Origin: an uncultured Lachnospiraceae bacterium
GTDB taxonomy: Bacteria > Bacillota > Clostridia > Lachnospirales > Lachnospiraceae
Direction: 5' to 3'
DNA: 18,799 nucleotides
NCBI GenBank assembly: GCA_902783295.1
Contig: CACZQT010000101.1
Location: 1 to 18,799, forward strand
The notes under the pieces were generated by a model. That model saw only the letters and a program-made list of their open reading frames with translations, made no database searches and had not been told where the DNA came from. Numbering within the stretch: position 1 is the stretch's first letter; each line of letters opens with the position of its first letter. Shown here in pieces: positions 7,004 to 13,740 of this stretch. A program made the position numbers and the translations under genes.

Positions 7004-7651
7004 TTGAAAGAAGAAAAAAAGTATCTGATAGATGAGGTAGTTCGTCGGGAATGGAATATGTTCCAAAAGGTTCAGAATGAAGGCGGAAGAGCTGATTGCC
7101 AGGATGACTGGCCGACTTTCCATATCATGCGTGAAGCACAGTATGCACCCTGGCCGGAACCGTTAATTGAAAACATGAATATAGAACTGATGTGTGCCGA
7201 GGAGCAGGGACGAAACCTGATGATCGAAAAATACGCTCGTATGATGGCTTCTACAGCTCCTGAACAATACCGGGAGATCGAACCACATCTGCCTGAAATT
7301 ACCGGGGAAAAACATACACTGGCGGAAGAGATCCTCTGCATTCACAGAGACTGGATGGCAGAACATGCCGCAGCCTTTCCGGCGCTCACAGCCAGAGGAC
7401 GAGTTCTCTACACCTCACAGGATTCAGAGTGGAATACTTCTTCGGAAACCTATCTGCGGGGAGAGCTACTGACCTGGTCCGCTTCAATGCTGAAAGGATA
7501 TTTACAGTTTGTCCGGAACTGCAGGACACAAGGCAGAAATCTGGTGACTGAACAGGATGAATATGCCGTCAAGGCATACGGATACGATTCACTGGAGGAT
7601 GCAGAAAAGTTTTACGGACTCCGTCAGGGAAAGTATGGTGAAACCTGTTGA
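7004..7651 (+). CDS. DUF4125 family protein, function unknown
   Basis: I recognise this 215-residue protein as DUF4125. It starts with TTG at 7004, supported by GAGGT at 6993-6997. Recognisable family features are the N-terminal helix with VRREWNMFQKVQNEGG, the block CQDDWPTFHIMREAQY (about residues 31-46), and the C-terminal tail ending in a small YGYDSLEDAEKFYG segment. There is no signal peptide or membrane segment. It is the last of the three-gene run and is spaced 33 bases from the DUF4037 gene, which suggests co-translation. The family name carries no known activity. By context it is a partner or substrate of the DUF4037 nucleotidyltransferase-like protein, which is inference. Confidence 0.82.
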   Translation: MKEEKKYLIDEVVRREWNMFQKVQNEGGRADCQDDWPTFHIMREAQYAPWPEPLIENMNIELMCAEEQGRNLMIEKYARMMASTAPEQYREIEPHLPEITGEKHTLAEEILCIHRDWMAEHAAAFPALTARGRVLYTSQDSEWNTSSETYLRGELLTWSASMLKGYLQFVRNCRTQGRNLVTEQDEYAVKAYGYDSLEDAEKFYGLRQGKYGETC

Positions 7652-7836
7652 AACAGACAATGAACCAAAGGTTTTTGATGTCTGTAAACAGCTGTAATCC
7701 GAATGATATCAGAAAAAAAGGATGAAAGTGAAGGACGGTATTTTACGGATTTTTCTTACATAACCGGCAGAAATGCTTTCGAAATTCACAGGACGATATC
7801 GTTTTCGGAAACTCTTCTTTTTATTGAAAAAATAAC
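7652..7836. other. Intergenic stretch between DUF4125 and the ppdK promoter
   Basis: No gene is visible. Directly after the DUF4125 stop, CAGACA (7654-7659) can pair with TGTCTG (7679-7684) around a small AACC/GGTT stem, a poor terminator candidate. The remainder is AT-rich and featureless up to the ppdK promoter. Confidence 0.5.
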
Positions 7837-7865
7837 TTTCCAAGTGCCATGAAGTATGGTATAAT
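7837..7865 (+). promoter_or_regulatory. Promoter of ppdK (consensus extended -10)
   Basis: A perfect TATAAT (7860-7865) is preceded by TGG, giving an extended -10. TTTCCA (7837-7842) is a 4-of-6 match to the -35, at 17 bases. Transcription should begin near 7872, giving a leader of about 115 bases. Confidence 0.8.
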
Positions 7866-7872
7866 GCACGGT

Positions 7873-7898
7873 GGCATATGGGCAAAAACCTGTATGCC
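7873..7898 (+). promoter_or_regulatory. 5'-terminal hairpin in the ppdK leader
   Basis: GGCATA (7873-7878) pairs with TATGCC (7893-7898), extended inside by wobble and GC pairs, starting one base after the predicted transcription start. A second small hairpin (TCCGGG/CCCGGA, about 7915-7930) follows in the same leader. I see no known riboswitch. A protective role at the 5' end is inference. Confidence 0.45.
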
Positions 7899-7987
7899 GG
7901 GTAAATACGTCATCTCCGGGTTTCCCCGGAAAGCACGGGAGACAGTTTCTTCCGCGCAGCATATATTTTTTTAGGAGGAATAAACAC

Positions 7988-10606
7988 ATGGCAAAATGGG
8001 TGTACCTGTTCCGGGAAGGCAATGCGAATATGCGTGAGCTCCTGGGTGGAAAAGGCGCGAACCTGGCCGAAATGACCAATCTGGGCATGCCGATCCCTCA
8101 GGGATTTACGGTAACTACCGAGGCCTGCACGGATTACTACAAGCAGGGTAAGAAGATTTCCGAAGAAATCCAGAAGCAGATTTTTGAAGCTCTGGCATGG
8201 CTGGAAGAAGAGAATGGCAAGAAGTTCGGCGATACTGAGGATCCGCTGCTGGTTTCCGTACGTTCCGGTGCCCGCGCTTCCATGCCTGGTATGATGGATA
8301 CCATTCTGAACCTTGGTCTGAATGATGTTGCTGTAGAAGGCTTCGCGAAGAAGACCGGCAACCCCCGTTTCGCATATGATTCCTATCGTCGTTTTATCCA
8401 GATGTTCTCGGACGTTGTTATGGAAGTTCCGAAGTCCGAATTCGAGAAGATCATCGACGCTGTCAAGGAAGAAAAGGGCGTTAAGTTCGATATCGAACTG
8501 ACTGCTGAAGATATGCAGGAACTGATCAAGCGCTTCAAGGCTCTGTATCTGGAAAAGAAGGGAACCGACTTCCCTCAGGATCCCAGTGTACAGCTGATGG
8601 AAGCTGTTAAGGCCGTATTCCGCAGCTGGGACAATCCCCGCGCTATCGTATACCGTCGTATGAACGACATCCCCGGCGACTGGGGTACTGCCGTTAACGT
8701 ACAGACCATGGTATTCGGTAATATGGGCAACACTTCCGGTACCGGCGTAGCTTTCACCCGCAACCCCGCCACCGGCGAAAAGGGTATCTACGGCGAATAT
8801 CTGATCAACGCTCAGGGCGAAGACGTTGTAGCCGGTGTCCGCACTCCTCAGCCTATTTCCAAGCTGGAAGAGGATCTGCCGGACTGCTACAGACAGTTCA
8901 TGGAACTGGCTATGAAGCTGGAAGGCCACTATCGTGACATGCAGGATATGGAATTCACCATTCAGGAAGGCAAGCTGTATTTCCTGCAGACCCGTAACGG
9001 CAAGAGAACCGCTCCCGCTGCCATCAAGATCGCCTGCGATCTGGTAGACGAAGGTATGATCACCGATAAGGAAGCTGTTCTGCGTATCGAAGCGAAGTCC
9101 CTGGATCAGCTGCTGCATCCTACCTTCGATGCTGCCGCTCTGAAGAAGGGCGAAGTAATCGGTTCCGCTCTGCCTGCATCTCCCGGTGCTGCTGCCGGTA
9201 AAGTTTACTTCACTGCAGAGGAAGCCCGTGATCATCATGCTGCCGGCGAAAGAGTCATCCTTGTCCGTCTGGAGACCTCTCCGGAAGATATCGAAGGTAT
9301 GCATGCTGCTGAAGGTATCCTGACCGTTCGCGGCGGTATGACCTCTCACGCTGCTGTTGTTGCCCGTGGTATGGGTACCTGCTGCGTATCCGGATGCGGC
9401 GACATCGTAATCGATGAGGAAGCCAAGTGGTTCAAGCTGGGCGGCCACACCTATCATGAAGGCGACTACATCTCCCTGGACGGCTCTACCGGTAAGATCT
9501 ATGATGGCGACATCAAGACCGTTCCTGCCAATGTAGGCGGCGATTTCGGCCGTGTCATGGGCTGGGCTGACAAATACAGAAGACTGAAGATCCGTACCAA
9601 TGCTGATACGCCTCGTGATACCGAGAACGCTGTCCGCCTTGGCGCAGAAGGTATCGGTCTGTGCCGTACCGAGCATATGTTCTTCGACGATGACCGTATC
9701 CCGAAGATCCGCCGCATGATCCTGTCCGATACCGTGGAAGAAAGAGAAGCTGCTCTGAACGAGCTGATTCCTTTCCAGAAGGAAGACTTCAAGAACATGT
9801 ATAAGGCTCTGAAGGGCAGACCTATGACCGTTCGTTATCTGGATCCGCCTCTGCATGAGTTCGTTCCTACCGATCCCGAAGATATCGCTGCTCTGGCGAA
9901 GGATATGGGACTTACGGCTGAAGAAGTTCAGACCCGCTGCGACGAACTGCATGAGTTCAACCCTATGATGGGTCATCGTGGCTGCCGTCTGGCTGTTACC
10001 TATCCTGAAATCGCCCGCATGCAGACCCGTGCGGTCATCGAAGCAGCAATCGAAGTCAAGGAAGAGTGCGGTTATGATATCGTTCCTGAGATCATGATCC
10101 CTCTGGTTGGCGAAAAGAAAGAACTTGCTTTCGTGAAGCAGATCGTTGTAGAAACTGCTGAGCAGGTGAAGAAGGAAAAGAACAACTTCATCAACTACCA
10201 TATCGGAACCATGATCGAGATCCCTCGTGCTGCTCTGCTGGCGGATCAGATCGCAGAAGAAGCGGAGTTCTTCTCCTTTGGTACCAACGACCTGACCCAG
10301 ATGACCTTCGGCTTCTCTCGTGATGACGCCGGCAAGTTCCTGGACAGCTACTATCAGACCAAGATCTACGAGTCCGATCCTTTTGCCAAACTGGATCAGA
10401 CCGGCGTAGGCATGCTGGTGAAACACGCCGTAGAAATGGGCCGCAAGACCCGCCCGGGCATCAAGCTTGGTATCTGCGGTGAGCACGGCGGCGATCCGAG
10501 CTCTGTAGAGTTCTGCCATAAGGTTGGCCTGGAATATGTTTCCTGCTCACCTTTCCGCGTACCGATCGCAAGACTGGCTGCGGCTCAGGCTGCTCTGAAA
10601 GACTGA
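7988..10606 (+). CDS. ppdK: Pyruvate, phosphate dikinase
   Basis: The 872-residue enzyme interconverts pyruvate, ATP and phosphate with phosphoenolpyruvate, AMP and pyrophosphate. In anaerobes it can run toward pyruvate as a pyrophosphate-linked glycolytic step. It matches the 874-residue Clostridium symbiosum enzyme almost throughout. The ATP-grasp domain opens with GGKGANLAEM, and LLVSVRSGARASMPGMMDT is intact. The phosphohistidine is H454 in GGMTSHAA, and the PEP-domain acid/base cysteine is C830 in GICGEHGG. I start at 7988 because AGGAGG (7973-7978) precedes it and MAKWVYLF is the family's N-terminus. An in-frame extension upstream to 7871 would run through the mRNA leader and is spurious. 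Codon use is very biased: no TTA, CTA or TCA codon occurs in the gene up to 10519, which suggests very high expression. A strong promoter and terminator make it a single-gene unit. No regulatory PPDK kinase/phosphatase gene is adjacent. Confidence 0.98.
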   Translation: MAKWVYLFREGNANMRELLGGKGANLAEMTNLGMPIPQGFTVTTEACTDYYKQGKKISEEIQKQIFEALAWLEEENGKKFGDTEDPLLVSVRSGARASMPGMMDTILNLGLNDVAVEGFAKKTGNPRFAYDSYRRFIQMFSDVVMEVPKSEFEKIIDAVKEEKGVKFDIELTAEDMQELIKRFKALYLEKKGTDFPQDPSVQLMEAVKAVFRSWDNPRAIVYRRMNDIPGDWGTAVNVQTMVFGNMGNTSGTGVAFTRNPATGEKGIYGEYLINAQGEDVVAGVRTPQPISKLEEDLPDCYRQFMELAMKLEGHYRDMQDMEFTIQEGKLYFLQTRNGKRTAPAAIKIACDLVDEGMITDKEAVLRIEAKSLDQLLHPTFDAAALKKGEVIGSALPASPGAAAGKVYFTAEEARDHHAAGERVILVRLETSPEDIEGMHAAEGILTVRGGMTSHAAVVARGMGTCCVSGCGDIVIDEEAKWFKLGGHTYHEGDYISLDGSTGKIYDGDIKTVPANVGGDFGRVMGWADKYRRLKIRTNADTPRDTENAVRLGAEGIGLCRTEHMFFDDDRIPKIRRMILSDTVEEREAALNELIPFQKEDFKNMYKALKGRPMTVRYLDPPLHEFVPTDPEDIAALAKDMGLTAEEVQTRCDELHEFNPMMGHRGCRLAVTYPEIARMQTRAVIEAAIEVKEECGYDIVPEIMIPLVGEKKELAFVKQIVVETAEQVKKEKNNFINYHIGTMIEIPRAALLADQIAEEAEFFSFGTNDLTQMTFGFSRDDAGKFLDSYYQTKIYESDPFAKLDQTGVGMLVKHAVEMGRKTRPGIKLGICGEHGGDPSSVEFCHKVGLEYVSCSPFRVPIARLAAAQAALKD

Positions 10607-10660
10607 TTTGTTTCCTCTGACGAATAAAGAAGAATCAAAGCAATCACTTATATAATAAAG

Positions 10661-10691
10661 GACATCCCGGTTTCAGCCGGGATGTCTTTTT
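10661..10691 (+). terminator. Rho-independent terminator of ppdK
   Basis: A 10-bp stem (10661-10670 with 10677-10686) with a 6-base loop is followed by TTTTT. This is the clearest terminator in the window. Confidence 0.92.
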
Positions 10692-10692
10692 A

Positions 10693-10728
10693 ATCTCACA
10701 GGAAATACCTCCGGATTTCCTGTGAGAT
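10693..10728. repeat. Perfect 14-bp inverted repeat after ppdK
   Basis: 10693-10706 is the exact reverse complement of 10715-10728, with an 8-base spacer. It begins two bases after the ppdK terminator T-run. On plus it is followed by AAAAA, and on minus by TTAAAAAG, so it is not a simple terminator in either direction. It may be a dispersed intergenic repeat or an RNA structure. Confidence 0.7.
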
Positions 10729-10873
10729 AAAAACACTCCGTGTGGATGTGCTCGTGTACGGTGCAGAAGATGCCATTCGGCTCTAGCTTCGCGTCGCCGC
10801 ACACGGCGTGAAAGACTCGCAGGCGAATCTTAAATCAAAGAGTCTCTCATATTTCTGCAGATTCAGTATTCTT
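10729..10873. other. Gene-free GC-richer island between ppdK and the DUF1294 gene
   Basis: No ORF with a ribosome-binding site is seen on either strand. CCGTGTG (10738-10744) pairs with CACACGG (10800-10806) around a 55-base interior that contains further short pairings. The base composition differs from the AT-rich flanks. It could be part of a repeated intergenic element with the inverted repeat beside it, or an uncharacterised RNA. Confidence 0.4.
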
Positions 10874-10900
10874 TTTACAGGAATCATGGTATGATAACAA
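10874..10900 (+). promoter_or_regulatory. Possible promoter of the DUF1294 gene
   Basis: TTTACA (10874-10879) and TAACAA (10895-10900) are 15 bases apart with TGA before the -10. The spacing is short and the -10 imperfect, so this is a weak call. Confidence 0.35.
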
Positions 10901-10966
10901 TGGAATGGTTTATCCGGCAAATACGGAGAAGATACAACTCAAATATTTATGAGAATGGGGACAATG

Positions 10967-11227
10967 ATGAAACTTTTAATCTGTTATCTGATCATTTTAA
11001 ATCTGGCTGCTTTTTTTCTGTATGGTGTGGATAAAAGCCGGGCAAAGCGTGGTCAATGGAGGATCAGTGAGAAAATGCTTCTGGGAATTGCCGTGATTGG
11101 AGGAAGCATCGGAGCGATTCTTGGAATGTTTTCTTTCCGGCACAAGACTCAACACTGGTATTTCAGGTTTGGTCTTCCGGCTATTCTTGTCCTGCAGGCA
11201 CTGCTGGCGTTCAGGATTATCTGTTAA
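10967..11227 (+). CDS. DUF1294 family small membrane protein
   Basis: The 86-residue protein is a DUF1294 membrane protein of unknown function. It has three hydrophobic stretches: about residues 2-20, 38-55, and 68-86. The family's central pattern is present, with YGVDKSRAKRGQWRI (19-33), an LGIAVIGGSIGAILGM glycine-rich helix, and the basic-aromatic turn FRHKTQHWYFR (57-67). I chose the ATG at 10967, which has GGGG six bases before it. In-frame ATGs at 10949, 10955 and 10964 would add at most six residues, and the first has no close ribosome-binding site. It stands alone between the ppdK terminator region and a separate promoter for the next gene. Confidence 0.87.
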   Translation: MKLLICYLIILNLAAFFLYGVDKSRAKRGQWRISEKMLLGIAVIGGSIGAILGMFSFRHKTQHWYFRFGLPAILVLQALLAFRIIC

Positions 11228-11230
11228 GTA

Positions 11231-11259
11231 TTGCTGTTGTAAAATAAGTGTGTTACACT
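11231..11259 (+). promoter_or_regulatory. Promoter of the DUF3160 gene (extended -10)
   Basis: TTGCTG (11231-11236) and TACACT (11254-11259) are 17 bases apart, with TGT directly before the -10. Transcription should begin near 11266, giving a leader of about 95 bases before the DUF3160 start. Confidence 0.7.
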
Positions 11260-11306
11260 GAAAATGTATTCCGATTTTTTACAGATTCAACCGGAGTTGA
11301 AAGGAA

Positions 11307-11360
11307 ATGGTTTATAAACCGTCCCGGGATCTCCCCCGACGGAGAAAGAGAGGTATCTGA
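11307..11360 (+). CDS. Possible 17-residue leader peptide upstream of the DUF3160 gene
   Basis: A short frame opens with ATG at 11307, preceded by AAAGGAA, and closes with TGA at 11358-11360, one base before the DUF3160 ATG. Its second half is rich in Arg and Lys, with CGA CGG AGA AAG AGA in a row. The stop-start arrangement would allow translational coupling. Many such short frames are accidental, so this is only a candidate. Confidence 0.3.
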   Translation: MVYKPSRDLPRRRKRGI

Positions 11361-11361
11361 A

Positions 11362-13677
11362 ATGAAGCATCTGAAACAGCTGACCTCCTGGGTTCTGGCC
11401 GTCTGTATGGCAGCTTCCCTGTTTATTGGCGGTGGTAAAGCCCGGATAGCTGAAGCGGCTGAAGTGGGAGAGCCCGTCATTTCTATTCTTCCTGAAGCGG
11501 AGTCTTCCGAAGCCGGCGGACTGGAAGCACTGCCTGGCACCATCAGTCTGATTGAAATAGGATCGGATGCCGGCGGTACTGTGGACTCTCAGGCAGAAGC
11601 ACCGGTACGTGCCATTCTTCGTTATCCCGAACCGGCCGTTTCAGCCACTCCGGGTCTTGTTCCCTGCGTCCCTTATCTGGATCCCGGCGAAGACCTTAGC
11701 AATGTGGTAAACCGTGACCAGTTTGGGTACGAATACTACAGCGATGCCGCAAAAAACGCCTTGCAGACGAACCAGTTTTATGTAGCCTGGTATAACAGAA
11801 GCGGTGGCGGCGGATATCCGGAATTCTATGAACTCTATGAGTCGAACCGATATTGGAAGATTCCGAATTTTGTCACTGTGGATTCTCTGATGCATACCTA
11901 TCATCTCTACTTTACGGTGCTGATGAGGAAGGTGGAAAAAGAGATGCTTTCTCCCAGGCTCCAGACACTCGGCCGTATGATGCTGGAGAAGAGCAAAGTT
12001 CAATATGATATGCTGAAGGGAACGGAGTGGGAAAAAGCTGCCAGAAGGAATGTGGCCTATTTTACAATCGGTCTGAAGCTTCAGGCGCCGGAAACGGAAG
12101 TGGAAGCTTACGTAGCCGATATGGTAAATCAGGAACTGGATAAGATTTACGCTGCTGCAGAAATTGCACCCTGTTCGCTTTTTGAGGGAAGTGATTCCTT
12201 CTACAGCGGAACGCATGATGAAGCCTATACGCAGTATAAACCGCGCGGCAATTATGAAGGGGATCCCGTCCTGGAAGCATATTTCCGTGCCATGATGTGG
12301 TATGGCAGAATTACTTTCCTGGCAGAAGATGAGGACGCTACCCGAAGCGCTCTTCTGATTTCTTCAGCTATGGATGATATCGCGGGAAGTGACTGGGAGC
12401 CTGTTTACGCAGTCAGCTCTTTCTTTGCCGGCAGCAGTGATGACCTGCTCTATTATGACTATATGAATGCGGCGGATGAAGTCTGGACTTCCGGCGTGAA
12501 TATCTCTGCGCTTCCGGGTGATGCCTCTTCCTTTGCTTCTTTCAGAGAAGCCGTTGATAAGCTGGCTCCGCCGAAGATCAATTCCCTGGCTTCTCACAAA
12601 GGCACAGAGCAGGATGAATCCGGGAAAGGCTTCCGTTTTATGGGACAGCGCTACAACGTCGATGGCGAAATATATGAACGTCTTACGGAATGGAATCCGG
12701 ATGAAAACCTCTCCCGTGTGATTCCGGATGCTCTTGATGTACCGAATGTTCTTGGATCTCCCATCGCAGAAGAACTCATGGAAGAAAAAGGAGATGCCCA
12801 GAAACCGATTTACCGGGACAATCTTCCTGTACTTCGTGAGGAAGTTCAGAATGCGGGTGAAACCGTATGGCAGGCCAGTCTCTACGCCGGATGGCTTCAT
12901 ACACTCACTCCCCTTCTGCAGCCCCGGCCTGAAGGTTATCCTGCTTTTGCCACAAATAAAGAATGGCTGAAAAAAACACTGGAAACTTATGAGGGCAGCT
13001 ATACGGAACTGAAGCACGACACAGTTCTTTATGCAAAACAGGTATATGTAGCTGAAGGTGACGGTGAATCCCCGAAGGATGTAGACGACCGGGGGTATGT
13101 CGAGCCGGAACCGGAAGTGTATGCCCGTTTTGCCTCCCTGGCGATGGACACCAGAGACGGACTGGAACGGTTTGGCATGCTGAATGATGAGAACTTTTCC
13201 ATGCTGGAAGACCTGTATAATCTGGCAGTCATGCTTCTTGAAATCTCCGAGAAGGAACTGACGAATCAGGGACTGACAGACGAAGAGTATGAACTGATCC
13301 GGAATTACGGTGAAATCATCGAGGGTTACTGGGAAGCGTACAGACTGGAGATGTACAGCTCCGGTCTCGACTATTCCACGCAGCTGGATGCTTCCCTTGT
13401 CACGGATATTGCTTCCGGAGATAACTGGGTACTTGAACTCGGCACCGGGCTGGCCCAGGAGATCGTAGTGATTGTTCCGGTCGACGGATCACTTAGACTG
13501 GCATCCGGTACGGTTTACAGTTTTTATGAGTTTGTTCGGGAAGGCGTTGACAGACTTACGGACAGTGAGTGGAAGACCATGAACGGCTTCCGGTACGGTC
13601 CTGAAGCAGAGGAGCCGAATCCCGTAGAAAAGCCCGACTGGACTATGAGCTACCGTGTGAATCCTTCGAACTGGTAA
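11362..13677 (+). CDS. Secreted DUF3160 protein
   Basis: The 771-residue protein has an N-terminal export signal: basic start MKHLKQ, hydrophobic core about 9-23, and an A-x-A cleavage site near residues 30-33. LAVC in the core is a poor lipobox because Val precedes Cys. The rest is a DUF3160 domain, recognisable by the block PVLREEVQNAGETVWQASL and the following LHTLTPLLQ near residue 510, and by many Tyr, Trp and acidic residues as in exported proteins. Function is unknown. I chose the ATG at 11362 because GAGAGG lies eight to thirteen bases before it and the signal peptide follows at once. An in-frame ATG at 11248 lies inside the promoter and is rejected. A CapA-like gene follows after 63 bases and a secreted protein after that, so these three likely form a cell-surface operon. 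Confidence 0.86.
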   Translation: MKHLKQLTSWVLAVCMAASLFIGGGKARIAEAAEVGEPVISILPEAESSEAGGLEALPGTISLIEIGSDAGGTVDSQAEAPVRAILRYPEPAVSATPGLVPCVPYLDPGEDLSNVVNRDQFGYEYYSDAAKNALQTNQFYVAWYNRSGGGGYPEFYELYESNRYWKIPNFVTVDSLMHTYHLYFTVLMRKVEKEMLSPRLQTLGRMMLEKSKVQYDMLKGTEWEKAARRNVAYFTIGLKLQAPETEVEAYVADMVNQELDKIYAAAEIAPCSLFEGSDSFYSGTHDEAYTQYKPRGNYEGDPVLEAYFRAMMWYGRITFLAEDEDATRSALLISSAMDDIAGSDWEPVYAVSSFFAGSSDDLLYYDYMNAADEVWTSGVNISALPGDASSFASFREAVDKLAPPKINSLASHKGTEQDESGKGFRFMGQRYNVDGEIYERLTEWNPDENLSRVIPDALDVPNVLGSPIAEELMEEKGDAQKPIYRDNLPVLREEVQNAGETVWQASLYAGWLHTLTPLLQPRPEGYPAFATNKEWLKKTLETYEGSYTELKHDTVLYAKQVYVAEGDGESPKDVDDRGYVEPEPEVYARFASLAMDTRDGLERFGMLNDENFSMLEDLYNLAVMLLEISEKELTNQGLTDEEYELIRNYGEIIEGYWEAYRLEMYSSGLDYSTQLDASLVTDIASGDNWVLELGTGLAQEIVVIVPVDGSLRLASGTVYSFYEFVREGVDRLTDSEWKTMNGFRYGPEAEEPNPVEKPDWTMSYRVNPSNW

Positions 13678-13740
13678 GTTGTACGGAATAGCTGAAAACC
13701 GCTGCTGAAGTAAAGAATCCTTCGGAACGGGTGATCTATA

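Noticed and set aside
7871..7987. Upstream in-frame extension of ppdK giving 911 residues
   Set aside because: It would start at the transcription start and read through the leader hairpins. AGGAGG and the family's MAKWVY start are at 7988.
7872..7987. A riboswitch or attenuator in the ppdK leader
   Set aside because: The leader has two small hairpins and a T-run near the ribosome-binding site, but no terminator stem directly before the T-run and no aptamer that I recognise.
7910..10519. An 869-codon open frame on minus, opposite ppdK
   Set aside because: It is exactly in register with ppdK, so its stops would need TTA, CTA or TCA codons in ppdK. ppdK is simply biased against those codons. 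The product resembles no family, and there is no ribosome-binding site.
11248..11361. Upstream in-frame extension of the DUF3160 protein
   Set aside because: The ATG at 11248 lies within the promoter; the signal peptide and ribosome-binding site place the start at 11362.
11395..11410. Possible lipoprotein cleavage motif (LAVC) in the DUF3160 signal peptide
   Set aside because: Val at the position before Cys is unusual for a lipobox, and a good A-x-A signal peptidase site lies further on.
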